Notes under the pieces: generated by a model | What the model was told of the DNA's origin: nothing | What the model saw: only the letters and a program-made list of their open reading frames with translations | Database searches by the model: none | In this document: positions 38,943 to 49,346 of the stretch, one piece after another | Layout of the letters: each line of letters begins with the position of its first letter | Position numbering within the stretch: position 1 is the stretch's first letter | Source of the DNA: an uncultured Pelagibacteraceae bacterium | GTDB lineage: Bacteria > Pseudomonadota > Alphaproteobacteria > Pelagibacterales > Pelagibacteraceae | Length of the DNA stretch: 64,000 bases | Assembly (NCBI GenBank): GCA_902596915.1 | Contig: CACJVQ010000001.1 | Location: 1 to 64,000, forward strand | Reading direction: 5' to 3' | Program-made: the position numbers and the translations under genes

Positions 38943-40916
38943 ATGCCTAAGAAAAAAAAAGTAATCTCTAAAAAACCCAAAGAGACAGTTTATAAAACAA
39001 AGAAAGAATGGATAAGTAAAGCTACCGTTAATAAATCTCAATATATAAAGAAATATAACGAGTCGATTAAAGACAATGATGGATTTTGGAAAAAAGAAGG
39101 AAAAAGAATTAATTGGATTAAGCCTTATAAAAAAATTAAAGACGTTAAATATAGTAAAGATGATGTTCATATCAAATGGTTCTATGATGGTACTTTAAAT
39201 GCCTCAGCGAATTGCATTGACAGGCATCTTAAAAAAAATGCTAATAAGACTGCAATTATATGGGTGGGAGACGATCCTAAAGTTCAAAAAAAAATTACAT
39301 ATAAAGAACTACATAAAGAAGTTTCAAAAACAGCAAATGGATTAAAAAATCTGGGAGTTCAAAGGGGTGATAGAGTAACAATTTATCTTACTATGATACC
39401 AGAACTTGCCTACACAATGCTTGCGTGTGCAAGAATAGGTGCGGTTCACTCCATAATATTTGGAGGTTTTTCACCAGATAGTATTTCAGGCAGAATTAAT
39501 GATTGCGAATCTGATTATGTAATCACTGCAGATGAAGGAGTAAGAGGTGGCAAAACAATTCCTTTAAAATCTATTACAGATGAAGCTTTACAAAGCTGTC
39601 CAAACGTAAAGAAATGTATCGTTGTAAAGAGAACAGGTACCAAAAAAATTGATTGGTACAATGATCGTGATGTTTGGTATCACAAAATGATTAGTAAAGT
39701 TTCAGCAAAATGTGAGCCTGAGGAAATGAATGCTGAAGATCCATTATTCATTCTTTACACATCTGGTTCAACTGGGAAACCAAAAGGTGTTCTACATACT
39801 ACTGGCGGATATATGGTTTATGCATCAATGACTCACCAATATATTTTTAATTATAAGCCTAAAGATATTTACTGGTGCACAGCTGATATTGGGTGGGTTA
39901 CAGGACATAGTTATATTATTTATGGTCCACTTGCTAACGGTGCAACCACAATAATGTTTGAAGGAATACCTACTTATCCTGATACATCTAGATGGTGGCA
40001 AATAGTTGACAAATATAAAGTTAATATTTTCTACACAGCTCCAACAGCAATCAGAGCTTTGATGAGAGAAGGTGATAAACCTGTAAAGAAAACATCTAGA
40101 AAAACTTTAAAACTTTTAGGCACTGTTGGTGAACCAATTAATCCTGAAGCTTGGGAATGGTATTATAAAACTGTTGGAGATAGTAGATGCCCAATCGTTG
40201 ATACTTGGTGGCAAACAGAAACTGGTGGAATATTAATAAGTCCTCAAACTGGGGCGATAGATTTGAAACCTGGTTCTGCAACAAAACCATTTTATGGAAT
40301 TAAACCAGAGATCCTAGATAAAGATGGCAAGGTTTTAAAAGGAGAAGCACAAGGTAGACTTTGTATTTCACAATCATGGCCTGGACAAATGAGAAGTGTC
40401 TATGGTGACCATCAAAGATTTATAGATACTTATTTTTCACAGTTTGATGGGAAGTACTTTACGGGTGATGGCTGCAGAAGAGATAAGGATGGCTATTATT
40501 GGATTACTGGAAGAGTAGATGATGTAATTATTGTTTCTGGACATAATTTAGGTACTGCAGAAATTGAAAGTGCGTTTGTAGCTCATCCAAAAGTAGCTGA
40601 GGCAGCAGTAGTTGGATATCCACATGACATAAAAGGAAATGGGCTTTACTGTTATGTTACTTTAAATGCAGGAGAAAAAAGCACTCTTGATTTAGAGAGA
40701 GATTTAAAACTTTGGGTTAGGAAACAAATTGGTCCAATAGCAACTCCGGACTTAATTCAATTTGCTCCAGGACTTCCCAAAACAAGATCAGGTAAAATAA
40801 TGAGAAGAATTCTAAGAAAAATTGCTGCTAATGAGCATGGTCAATTAGGAGATACAACAACTTTAGCTGATCCTTCGGTTGTTGAAAGCTTGGTCGATAA
40901 CAGAAAAAATATCTAG
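38943..40916 (+). CDS. acs: Acetyl-CoA synthetase
   Basis: [70 protein letters not shown]. Confidence 0.95.
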   Translation: MPKKKKVISKKPKETVYKTKKEWISKATVNKSQYIKKYNESIKDNDGFWKKEGKRINWIKPYKKIKDVKYSKDDVHIKWFYDGTLNASANCIDRHLKKNANKTAIIWVGDDPKVQKKITYKELHKEVSKTANGLKNLGVQRGDRVTIYLTMIPELAYTMLACARIGAVHSIIFGGFSPDSISGRINDCESDYVITADEGVRGGKTIPLKSITDEALQSCPNVKKCIVVKRTGTKKIDWYNDRDVWYHKMISKVSAKCEPEEMNAEDPLFILYTSGSTGKPKGVLHTTGGYMVYASMTHQYIFNYKPKDIYWCTADIGWVTGHSYIIYGPLANGATTIMFEGIPTYPDTSRWWQIVDKYKVNIFYTAPTAIRALMREGDKPVKKTSRKTLKLLGTVGEPINPEAWEWYYKTVGDSRCPIVDTWWQTETGGILISPQTGAIDLKPGSATKPFYGIKPEILDKDGKVLKGEAQGRLCISQSWPGQMRSVYGDHQRFIDTYFSQFDGKYFTGDGCRRDKDGYYWITGRVDDVIIVSGHNLGTAEIESAFVAHPKVAEAAVVGYPHDIKGNGLYCYVTLNAGEKSTLDLERDLKLWVRKQIGPIATPDLIQFAPGLPKTRSGKIMRRILRKIAANEHGQLGDTTTLADPSVVESLVDNRKNI

Positions 40917-41539
40917 ATCTTTATTAGTTTAGAAAACTCTTCTTTAATATTATCCCATTTTAAAATCATAGAATTAAGGACTATTTTTCTATCTATAGAT
41001 TTTAGTTCAGTGGCTACTGGAGCCCAATTATACAATGCAAGAGCACTTTCATTAAATGGCCAAGACTTATAATAGTCATCCCATTTAATTTGATCTAATC
41101 TTTTTTGAAAACTAACCCTTGCTTCATCAACAATTTCCTTAGGCATTCCATTCTCTAATTCTTTATCCAAAATGTTATTATAAATTTCAGAGGCTCTATT
41201 TGTTTCTTGATAGTTAAAAAAAACATTTAGATATGAAATAGTGTAAAAGGATAAATCTTGAAGTGAGATTGCATATATATTCCATTTAGCGGTGTTAATT
41301 GATTTTAAAAACGTTTCATCATCAAAATGGAGAACCCATTTAGTGCCCATTCTTGTTTTCAAATAATTATATAAAGTAACTTGTGATACCCATGCTGATT
41401 TTTGCTGAATAAATTCCCTAAGATCTTCTATATTTTTTATTTTTTTCTTTGGTAGAATGCCTTTGAACATCGCAACTAAGTAAACTTTGAAATCTTGAAG
41501 TTTTATATCTTTTAAGTTGAATCTGTATTTGAGGGCCAT
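40913..41539 (-). CDS. Conserved hypothetical protein
   Basis: 208-aa ORF, no recognised motif; opposite strand between acs and the symporter. Confidence 0.65.
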   Translation of the reverse strand: MALKYRFNLKDIKLQDFKVYLVAMFKGILPKKKIKNIEDLREFIQQKSAWVSQVTLYNYLKTRMGTKWVLHFDDETFLKSINTAKWNIYAISLQDLSFYTISYLNVFFNYQETNRASEIYNNILDKELENGMPKEIVDEARVSFQKRLDQIKWDDYYKSWPFNESALALYNWAPVATELKSIDRKIVLNSMILKWDNIKEEFSKLIKI

Positions 41540-41659
41540 TTATCTACCTAATATATTGATGTATAATGTAAAAATGACACAATATCGAGTGTTTTTAAGG
41601 GTTTAAATAAGTTTGATTATCGGTATGGTTCTTTCTTTAACCTATAGGAGAGAGAAAAA

Positions 41660-41926
41660 ATGTCAAAACAAGAACAACACTGGGAAAAAACCAGAAATTT
41701 GCTCTTTATCACATTAGCAATTTGGTTTGTTTTCTCAATTGGCATCTTTCTTTTCGGAGCCGAAATGCAAGAATCTAGCATTAGACCATTTGGATATCCT
41801 TTAACGTATTGGTTTACATGTCAGGGATCGCTTGCAATTTTCGTCATTCTAATTTTCTGGTTTGCCGGTCGACAAGAGAAAATAGATGATGAGTTCGGAT
41901 TTACTGAAAGAGAGGGCGAACAATGA
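41660..41926 (+). CDS. DUF4212 small subunit of sodium:solute symporter
   Basis: Two TM segments; FPLTYWFTCQGSLAIFVILIFWFAGRQEKID-type pattern; overlaps the symporter by 4 bp. Confidence 0.9.
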   Translation: MSKQEQHWEKTRNLLFITLAIWFVFSIGIFLFGAEMQESSIRPFGYPLTYWFTCQGSLAIFVILIFWFAGRQEKIDDEFGFTEREGEQ

Positions 41927-43737
41927 TAAAAGGTAAATTTATAGATAATCTACCTAAGATATATGGAATATATACTGGGGGCTTCCTAGTTTTTATAATC
42001 CTAATGTCAATAGCGGAACAAATGGGAATGTCAGCAAAAATGATAGGTATTTTTTTTGTTGCTTTTACAGTCTTAATTTATGCTTTAATTGGTTGGTTAT
42101 CTAGAACACTTCAATCAGATGCTTATTACGTAGCCGGAAGACAAGTACCTACCGTATTTAATGGAATGGCAACTGCAGCAGACTGGATGTCTGGTGCATC
42201 ATTTGTTGCTATGGCAGGAGGAATATACTTTAAAGGTTATGGTTATATGGCACTGCTAGTTGGATGGACTGGTGGATATGTATTAGTTGCTGCTTTATTA
42301 GCACCATATCTTAGAAAATTTGGATGTTATACTGTACCAGATTTTATAGGAACTCGTTATGGTGGTAACTTAGCAAGATTTTGTGCTGTCCTAGTTTTAA
42401 CGCTTGCATCGTTTACTTACGTGACTGCTCAAATTAATGCTACAGGAAGAATTGCTTCTGTTGCATTGGATATTCCATTTAATATTGCGGTTTACGTTGG
42501 ACTAGCTAGTATTTTGATGTGCTCTATGCTTGGTGGAATGAGGGCAGTAACTTGGACACAAGTTGCTCAATATATTGTGCTAATTATTGCTTATTTACTT
42601 CCAGTATTCTGGATAAGTAACAATATTGGTGCTGGTTTCTTCCCACACTTCATGTTAGCTGACGAAGTAGCAAGAATTGCAGAGCTTGAAGGTCAATTCG
42701 GTTTTGCTAAAAATTCAGCTGCAGACATGGCTACAGTTCCAAAAGGGTTAGCTCAAATTACTAAAGCTCACTCTTCAGTTAATGCAACACCTTGGGCATT
42801 TATTTCATTAGCAATATGTATGATGGCTGGAACAGCATCATTACCTCACGTTATGATGAGATACTTTACTACTCCAAGTGTAAGAACAGCTAGAAGATCA
42901 GTAGGTTGGTCATTATTCTTTATATTCCTACTTTACTCTTCTGCACCAATGTTGGCTACTCTATCAAAAATTTCATTGATGGATCCTAATTTGGCTACAG
43001 GTATTATTGGTAAATCAATAACTGAAGTTCAAGCTCTTGATTGGTATCAAAACTGGAACCAAGCGAAGTTAATGTTTGTAAGTGACTTTAATGGCAATGG
43101 AACTCTAGAATTAAATGAGTTCTTTATGAAAGGTGATGCTGTAGTATTAGCAACTCCAGAAATTGCTGGATTGCCTTATGTAATATCTGGACTAGTTGCT
43201 GCTGGAGGTATGGCCGCTGCCATGTCTACTGCAGATGGATTAGTTTTAGCTATTTCAAATGCATTATCGCATGATGTCTACTATAAGATCATTAATCCAA
43301 AAGCTGAGACTGCAAAAAGATTAATTGTTGCAAGGGTATTACTTGTAATAATTGGTTTTGCAGGAGCAACAATTGCTGCCTTAGAAATTAACGATATTCT
43401 TGGGTCAGTTATTTGGGCTTTTGACTTTGCAATGTCAGGACTATTCTTCCCTCTTGTACTTGGTGTATGGTGGAAGAGAGCTAATGCAGCAGGTGCCGTT
43501 GCAGGAATGCTACTAGGACTTGGATCTGGAACTGCGTATTTAGTTTGGGTCAAATGGTATGCTGGAGCAGGTTTCTTAGGTATTACAACTAGTACCTTCG
43601 GACTTGTTGGAGCATCTGTAAGTTTAGTTGCAATGATTGTAGTAAGTTTAATGACTGAAGCGCCAGACGCAGCTACTCAAAAAATGGTCGACGAAGTGCG
43701 TATTCCAAGTGGTAAAACAATACTTGGAAAACAATAA
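41923..43737 (+). CDS. Sodium:solute symporter (VC_2705-like, probable acetate/monocarboxylate)
   Basis: YYVAGRQVPTVFNGMATAADWMSGASFVAMAG; AAAMSTADGLVLAISNALSHD. Confidence 0.92.
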   Translation: MIKGKFIDNLPKIYGIYTGGFLVFIILMSIAEQMGMSAKMIGIFFVAFTVLIYALIGWLSRTLQSDAYYVAGRQVPTVFNGMATAADWMSGASFVAMAGGIYFKGYGYMALLVGWTGGYVLVAALLAPYLRKFGCYTVPDFIGTRYGGNLARFCAVLVLTLASFTYVTAQINATGRIASVALDIPFNIAVYVGLASILMCSMLGGMRAVTWTQVAQYIVLIIAYLLPVFWISNNIGAGFFPHFMLADEVARIAELEGQFGFAKNSAADMATVPKGLAQITKAHSSVNATPWAFISLAICMMAGTASLPHVMMRYFTTPSVRTARRSVGWSLFFIFLLYSSAPMLATLSKISLMDPNLATGIIGKSITEVQALDWYQNWNQAKLMFVSDFNGNGTLELNEFFMKGDAVVLATPEIAGLPYVISGLVAAGGMAAAMSTADGLVLAISNALSHDVYYKIINPKAETAKRLIVARVLLVIIGFAGATIAALEINDILGSVIWAFDFAMSGLFFPLVLGVWWKRANAAGAVAGMLLGLGSGTAYLVWVKWYAGAGFLGITTSTFGLVGASVSLVAMIVVSLMTEAPDAATQKMVDEVRIPSGKTILGKQ

Positions 43738-43752
43738 TTAAAATATATTAAT

Positions 43753-43777
43753 TTAGGGGCGAAAACTTCGCCCCTAA
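43753..43777 (+). terminator. Stem-loop downstream of the symporter
   Basis: 11-bp perfect stem TTAGGGGCGAA-aac-TTCGCCCCTAA; U-run is poor. Confidence 0.7.
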
Positions 43778-43789
43778 TTAAAATAGAAA

Positions 43790-44140
43790 ATGTCAGCAAA
43801 CTTTCATCCTTTAGTTTATGTAATTGATTATATCCTTGGTGTTATAATGTGGACCCTAATTGGAAGAGTTGCAATGAACATTTTTCAAAGAGAAGACTCT
43901 GAATTTTTTTTTATGAAAGTATTTGTAAAACTTACAAATCCATTAATTAAAGTATTTAAGCCAATTACCCCAAGCTTTATTATAGGACCTTTGGTGCCAC
44001 TTTATGTGGCATGGTTCTTTTACATGGGTCGTTTCTATTTAATGCCTTATTTGCTTGGTTATTCAGTTATGGGTATGCTTTCATTCCCTCTAGAAAGTGA
44101 AATTGCTAGAGAAATATATAGAATATTCAGTAAAAACTAA
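43790..44140 (+). CDS. YggT-like small membrane protein
   Basis: FVKLTNPLIKVFKPITPSFIIGPLVPLYVAWFFYMGRFYL. Confidence 0.65.
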   Translation: MSANFHPLVYVIDYILGVIMWTLIGRVAMNIFQREDSEFFFMKVFVKLTNPLIKVFKPITPSFIIGPLVPLYVAWFFYMGRFYLMPYLLGYSVMGMLSFPLESEIAREIYRIFSKN

Positions 44141-44158
44141 TTCAAATAAAACAAAAAA

Positions 44159-44183
44159 TTGATACTAATATTTTTAGTATTAA
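44159..44183 (+). promoter_or_regulatory. Hairpin immediately before rpe start codon
   Basis: TTGATACTAA-TATTT-TTAGTATTAA, 10 pairs including one G-U, ending on the base before ATG. Confidence 0.45.
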
Positions 44184-44843
44184 ATGAAAAAAATTCAAAT
44201 TTCTCCATCTATATTATCTGCCGACTTCAGTCAGCTTGGTAGTGAAATTAAAAAACTAGAACAAGGTGGGGCTGATTTAATTCACGTCGATGTAATGGAT
44301 GGTCACTTTGTGCCAAATCTAACAATAGGTCCACCAGTAATTAAAAATCTAAGAAAATACACCAAACTTCCGTTCGATGTGCATTTAATGATCTCACCGG
44401 TACATAAATATATTGAAAATTATGCAGAAGCTGGTGCTGATATAATAACTATTCATCCTGAAGCTACTGATAACTTGAAAGAATCTATAAATTTAATAAA
44501 AAAATTTGGTAAAAAAGTTGGTGTGTCTTTAAACCCAAAGACTGAAATACAAACTTTATTAGATGAAATAGCAAATATTGATTTAGTTTTAGTTATGAGT
44601 GTTAATCCTGGATTTGGTGGGCAAAAATTTATGCCTGAAGTATTAGATAAAATAAAAGAATTAAAAAAAATAAAGGATGAAGGTAAATATCACTTTGATA
44701 TTGAAGTTGATGGAGGAATTAACTTTAGTAATTCAAAAATAGTCTTAGAAGCTGGAGCTGATATTTTAGTATCTGGAACCACAGTCTTTAAAGAGAACGA
44801 TGGTGATATCAAAATTAATATTGAAACACTAAAATCAATGTGA
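44184..44843 (+). CDS. rpe: Ribulose-phosphate 3-epimerase
   Basis: SPSILSADFSQLG, HVDVMDGHFVPNLTIGP, VMSVNPGFGGQKF. Confidence 0.96.
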   Translation: MKKIQISPSILSADFSQLGSEIKKLEQGGADLIHVDVMDGHFVPNLTIGPPVIKNLRKYTKLPFDVHLMISPVHKYIENYAEAGADIITIHPEATDNLKESINLIKKFGKKVGVSLNPKTEIQTLLDEIANIDLVLVMSVNPGFGGQKFMPEVLDKIKELKKIKDEGKYHFDIEVDGGINFSNSKIVLEAGADILVSGTTVFKENDGDIKINIETLKSM

Positions 44844-44844
44844 A

Positions 44845-46473
44845 ATGTTTTTTAAAAGTTCTTTTAATTATATCAATGAATTTTACTTTATCTTCAAAAA
44901 CCAAATAAGAAATATTTATTTAAACTCGTCTATTTATAATAAAAAAATTTCAAGAGTTGATGAAAATGTTTTAGTTTATCAACCAAGTCTTAATATACTT
45001 AGTTCATTAATAAAATACGAAAAACAAAAAAAGAAGATTGAGGATTTTAATGTTCAATCAATATGGGAAAATAAACATTTAAAATATAATGATTTTAAAA
45101 AACTTCATAGTTTTTATTGGTTGTTTTCAATAGATCTTAAATCTTCAAATGAAGTCACTCAATCAATTATTATAAATTGGATTAAAAGAAATAAAAATTA
45201 TGAAACAAAGAGTTGGGAAATAGATATTCTTTCTAAAAGAGTAATAGCTTGGATTTCAAATTCAAAAATAACCTACGACAAATCTGGAAATAATTATAAA
45301 AATAGTTTCAATGAAATAATCAGTAAACAAGTAAATCATTTGATAAATGAAATTGATAGATCATCTGATTTAAATAATAAAATGGTCGGATGTACAGCTA
45401 TAACTCTTACTGGAATAGCTTACAAAAACAGCAGATTCTTAGAGTATGGCTTAGCTTTGCTTAAAAAAATTATTAATACCTCTTTTGATAATAACTACTT
45501 TCCAAAATCAAGGAATATAAGACAGATGATATTTTACTTAAAATATTTTATTTTAATAAGAGAGCTACTAAAAGACTCTCTTAATGATATTCCAGAGTAC
45601 TTAGATGAAATAATTCATTATCTTGGCAAGTCTTATGATTTTTTTTGGGGGTCATTAAAGCAAAATTTATTATTTAACGGTAATAGTAGTTCTGATAGCA
45701 AAGACTTTGATAAATATTTATCTCTTTTTAGATATAAGTTTAAAAATGATAAGTTTGATATTTCAGGATATACAATCTTAAAAAATAAAAATGTAATCCT
45801 GGCAATGGATACAGGAAGTAGCCCATCAAAAAATTACTCCGAAAATTATCAAAGTGGACCATTATCATTTGAATTTTTTTTTAAAAATGCAAAACTAATT
45901 ACAAACTCTGGTTATTTTCAAGAATATAATCATCAACTTAACTCGATTTCTAAATCAACTGCAACTCACTCAACATTAATAATAGATAATTCTTCTGTTT
46001 GTAATTTTAAAAAAAATGATAAGGGGCTAAGTATAGTTAACAAAGGGTTCAAGACATTTGACAATGAAGTAGCTTATGAAAAAAACTACTGGAGTATTAA
46101 ATGTTCGCATGATGGATATTTATCAAGATATGGAGTGATACATCAAAGAAATTTAAAATTCGATGTTGATAAAAATATTCTATTTGGAAAAGAAAAACTT
46201 ATCAAAAAGAAAAATTTTAAGGTTACAAACTTTGAAATAAGATTTCATCTTCTTCCAAATATTAAAGTAACAAAACTTCAAGATAATAAATCTGTTTTAA
46301 TAGAGTTGGAGAATTCTGGTTGGAGATTCTTTTCAAATGATGGATTAATAGGAGTCGAAACTGGACTATACTTTGGTAGTAAAAATAAATATATTGAGAA
46401 CCAGAATATATTTATCTCGGGTATAACTCAAAATAATGAACAATTAATTGAATGGCAGATTAGTAAAATATGA
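44845..46473 (+). CDS. Heparinase II/III family protein
   Basis: GPLSFEFFFKNAKLITNSGYFQ, SKSTATHSTLIIDNSS; between rpe and purH. Confidence 0.82.
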   Translation: MFFKSSFNYINEFYFIFKNQIRNIYLNSSIYNKKISRVDENVLVYQPSLNILSSLIKYEKQKKKIEDFNVQSIWENKHLKYNDFKKLHSFYWLFSIDLKSSNEVTQSIIINWIKRNKNYETKSWEIDILSKRVIAWISNSKITYDKSGNNYKNSFNEIISKQVNHLINEIDRSSDLNNKMVGCTAITLTGIAYKNSRFLEYGLALLKKIINTSFDNNYFPKSRNIRQMIFYLKYFILIRELLKDSLNDIPEYLDEIIHYLGKSYDFFWGSLKQNLLFNGNSSSDSKDFDKYLSLFRYKFKNDKFDISGYTILKNKNVILAMDTGSSPSKNYSENYQSGPLSFEFFFKNAKLITNSGYFQEYNHQLNSISKSTATHSTLIIDNSSVCNFKKNDKGLSIVNKGFKTFDNEVAYEKNYWSIKCSHDGYLSRYGVIHQRNLKFDVDKNILFGKEKLIKKKNFKVTNFEIRFHLLPNIKVTKLQDNKSVLIELENSGWRFFSNDGLIGVETGLYFGSKNKYIENQNIFISGITQNNEQLIEWQISKI

Positions 46474-48014
46474 GCAATAAAATTAAAAGAGCAATCGTAT
46501 CTCTCTCGGATAAGTCTGAAATTAAGTTAATATTAAAAACTCTTAAAAAATATAAAGTGGACGTCTTAAGCTCAGGAGGTACGTCTAAGGAAATTAAAAA
46601 ATTAGGTTTCAAGTGTACTGAGGTGTCGGAATACACTAATACTAAAGAGATTTTGGATGGCAGGGTAAAGACTCTTCACCCCATGTTATATGCTGGTATT
46701 TTAAGTAAGAGAAAAAATAAAAAACATAAAAGGGAGCTTAAAAAGAATAATTATCAAGAAATAGATCTGGTTATAGTTAATTTTTATCCATTTGAAGAAA
46801 CATTAAAAAGTACAAAAAATCATCTTAAACTTATTGAAAATATAGATATTGGTGGTCCAACTCTTGTCAGAGCAGCAGCCAAAAATTATAACCATACAAC
46901 AGTCCTAACTTCTCCACATCAGTACAAAGAATTTATTTTAGATTTAGAAAAAAATAGAGGTTCTACAAGTTTGGAATTTAGAAAAAAACTATCTCAAGAA
47001 GCATTTAATTTAACAGCATACTACGACTCTGTAATCTCAGAATATTTGAGTATTGAGAATAAAAATAATTTTCCTCAGAAGAAAACTATTCATGGAAATT
47101 TAGTTGAAGTTTTACGATACGGTGAAAACCCCCATCAACAATCAGCAATCTATAGCAAAAATAACAGCCTAGATATTTTTCAGTTAAGTGGAAAAAAATT
47201 AAGTTATAATAATTATAATGATATTTATGCAGCTTTAAATATATCAAAAACACTCCCAAAGAACACTGGTACTGTAATAGTTAAACATGCTAACCCATGT
47301 GGTGTCTCAGTAAATAAGAATAAAATAGAAAGTTATAAAGAAGCTCTCTCATGTGATCCAATAAGTGCATTTGGAGGAATTGTTTCATGTAATTTTAAAG
47401 TTAATAAAAAAATAGCCTTAGAATTAAGTAAAATATTTTTAGAAGTAATTATTGCACTTGGTTTTGATAAAGACTCTTTAAAAATTTTAAAAAAAAAGAA
47501 AAATTTAAGATTAATTGATGCATCAAAATTAAAGGGAGATAATTTAAGCAATATAACAAGTAACTTTAACTCTTTATTAATACAAAATGTGGATAACAAG
47601 ATATTTAGTAAAGATAATTTTAAAGTCGTATCCAAGATTAAACCATCAAAAAAAATTTTTAATGATTTACTTTTCGCATTCAATATATGCAGAAATGTGA
47701 AATCTAATGCAATTGTTTTAACAAAAAATAGTTCAACCATTGGAATTGGATCGGGTCAACCCAGTAGGTTAGATAGTTGTAAAATAGCAATAGAAAAAAT
47801 GAAAAAATTCCAAAAATTTAATGATGAAGATATAATCATAGGAGCGTCAGACGCATTTTTTCCTTTCATAGATGGTATAGAAACTTTAGTTCAAAATGGA
47901 GTAAGTGCAATTATTCAACCATCTGGCTCTATAAGAGACAAGGAAATTATAAAATTTGCAGATAAATTAGGAGTTATATTAGTTTTTTCAAAAACAAGGC
48001 ACTTTAAACATTAA
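46470..48014 (+). CDS. purH: Bifunctional AICAR transformylase/IMP cyclohydrolase
   Basis: RAIVSLSDKSEI, GGTSKEIK, DGRVKTLHPMLYAGIL, RYGENPHQQSA, KHANPCGVS. Confidence 0.96.
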   Translation: MSNKIKRAIVSLSDKSEIKLILKTLKKYKVDVLSSGGTSKEIKKLGFKCTEVSEYTNTKEILDGRVKTLHPMLYAGILSKRKNKKHKRELKKNNYQEIDLVIVNFYPFEETLKSTKNHLKLIENIDIGGPTLVRAAAKNYNHTTVLTSPHQYKEFILDLEKNRGSTSLEFRKKLSQEAFNLTAYYDSVISEYLSIENKNNFPQKKTIHGNLVEVLRYGENPHQQSAIYSKNNSLDIFQLSGKKLSYNNYNDIYAALNISKTLPKNTGTVIVKHANPCGVSVNKNKIESYKEALSCDPISAFGGIVSCNFKVNKKIALELSKIFLEVIIALGFDKDSLKILKKKKNLRLIDASKLKGDNLSNITSNFNSLLIQNVDNKIFSKDNFKVVSKIKPSKKIFNDLLFAFNICRNVKSNAIVLTKNSSTIGIGSGQPSRLDSCKIAIEKMKKFQKFNDEDIIIGASDAFFPFIDGIETLVQNGVSAIIQPSGSIRDKEIIKFADKLGVILVFSKTRHFKH

Positions 48015-48017
48015 GAT

Positions 48018-48365
48018 TTAGTCAATTCTGTCTATTTTTGCAGCAAGCACAAAATCACTTTCATGAAGTCCGTTAATAGCATGGGTTTGTATTTTTATTT
48101 TTGCATATCCCCAACCAAACCATATATCTGGATGATGACCTTCTTGTTCTGCAATTCCGCCAACTTTATTGACAAATGATTGACTTTCTAAAAAATTATT
48201 AAATTTAAAATCCTTAATGATATAATAATCTTTTTCATCTACAGACTGCACATCCCATCCGTCAACTTTTTTTAGATACTTGTGAATTTCCTCTAAATTA
48301 AAACTAGGAATGCCTCCTTCGCAAGGAATACATTTTTTGTCTGCTAAATCATTCATTAATCTCAT
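48018..48365 (-). CDS. 4a-hydroxytetrahydrobiopterin dehydratase (PCD)
   Basis: FVNKVGGIAEQEGHHPDIWFGWGYAKIKIQTHAINGLHESDF. Confidence 0.92.
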   Translation of the reverse strand: MRLMNDLADKKCIPCEGGIPSFNLEEIHKYLKKVDGWDVQSVDEKDYYIIKDFKFNNFLESQSFVNKVGGIAEQEGHHPDIWFGWGYAKIKIQTHAINGLHESDFVLAAKIDRID

Positions 48366-49194
48366 AACCTAATTCATTTAATTCATTTTGCAAAGTATTA
48401 TTTAGTTTATTTAGAACATTATTCGGTAAAATTTTTTGCCATCTATTATTAAACCCTAAATTAAAAAATCTTTTTTTTTCTCCAGATTTAGAATACACGC
48501 TTTCCTCAAAACCCTCATTTTCCTCTTTATTTTTTAAATTTGAAAAATTTGTAGAATTAATTGAATTGATAAGTTTTTTTTCATCAATTGATTGCTTATC
48601 ATTTTTTAAAGTATTTATAAAATTTACTATTTTTTTAAAGGTATCAAATTTATTATTCTCTAAATCCTCATATTTTATAAATAAAATTTTAAAACTATTT
48701 GTATTTTTCCAAGACTTATAATGACTTGACCATGATCCCAAAAATGTGAAATTACTATAATCACCATCTGTAGATTTTTCTAGAAGGATTTGATTTTTAT
48801 TTATCATCTTAGAATATGCTTGATCATAATTAAGTGAATAATGATGTGTCATAGATGTTATTAAATTTCTTGGATCTCTTACTATATAAATCCCACCAAG
48901 TGATAAATTTTTTGTAGTAAAACTATTTCCCTTATATTCGTTAAGGTTGCTGTGTGTTTTTATAAAATGTAATTTTTCTCCAGAAAAAAACTGTTGTTGA
49001 TTGTAAATCCAACTTTGGCTTGCTTCCAGTTCTGAATTATTTTTTTTTTTTGAAAATTTTATTGATGGAAATTGAAGAATATTTAAAAGTAAATCAAAAT
49101 CAAATTTTCCTTTTTTTGAAAAATAATATGAAGAAATAAATGATCTTAAATAAGTATTTCCGCTTTTAGGATAAGAGGCGATCCAAATAATCAT
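48349..49194 (-). CDS. Sulfotransferase family protein
   Basis: WIASYPKSGNTYLR (5' PAPS loop), YIVRDPRNLITSMTHHY (3' phosphate motif). Start trimmed to exclude tRNA-derived residues. Confidence 0.88.
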   Translation of the reverse strand: MIIWIASYPKSGNTYLRSFISSYYFSKKGKFDFDLLLNILQFPSIKFSKKKNNSELEASQSWIYNQQQFFSGEKLHFIKTHSNLNEYKGNSFTTKNLSLGGIYIVRDPRNLITSMTHHYSLNYDQAYSKMINKNQILLEKSTDGDYSNFTFLGSWSSHYKSWKNTNSFKILFIKYEDLENNKFDTFKKIVNFINTLKNDKQSIDEKKLINSINSTNFSNLKNKEENEGFEESVYSKSGEKKRFFNLGFNNRWQKILPNNVLNKLNNTLQNELNELGYEINE

Positions 49195-49200
49195 AATTTT

Positions 49201-49275
49201 TGGAGCGGGCAATGGGACTCGAACCCACGACCTTCTCGTTGGCAACGAGACGCTCTACCACTGAGCTATGCCCGC
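49201..49275 (-). tRNA. tRNA-Gly (anticodon GCC), CCA encoded
   Basis: GCGGGCATAGCTCAGTGGTAGAGCGTCTCGTTGCCAACGAGAAGGTCGTGGGTTCGAGTCCCATTGCCCGCTCCA; complete cloverleaf. Confidence 0.97.
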
Positions 49276-49346
49276 TTGTTCTATAAGTGTTGAAACTAGT
49301 AGTTTTTTTGTAATTAAGCAATAGTCAAATATTTCACTTAAGCCAT

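Noticed and set aside
47333-47740. 135-aa reverse ORF
   Set aside because: Antisense to purH.
49195-49245. N-terminal MPTRRSWVRVPLPAP of the 48349-49245 ORF
   Set aside because: It is the tRNA-Gly sequence translated; a classic false N-terminus.
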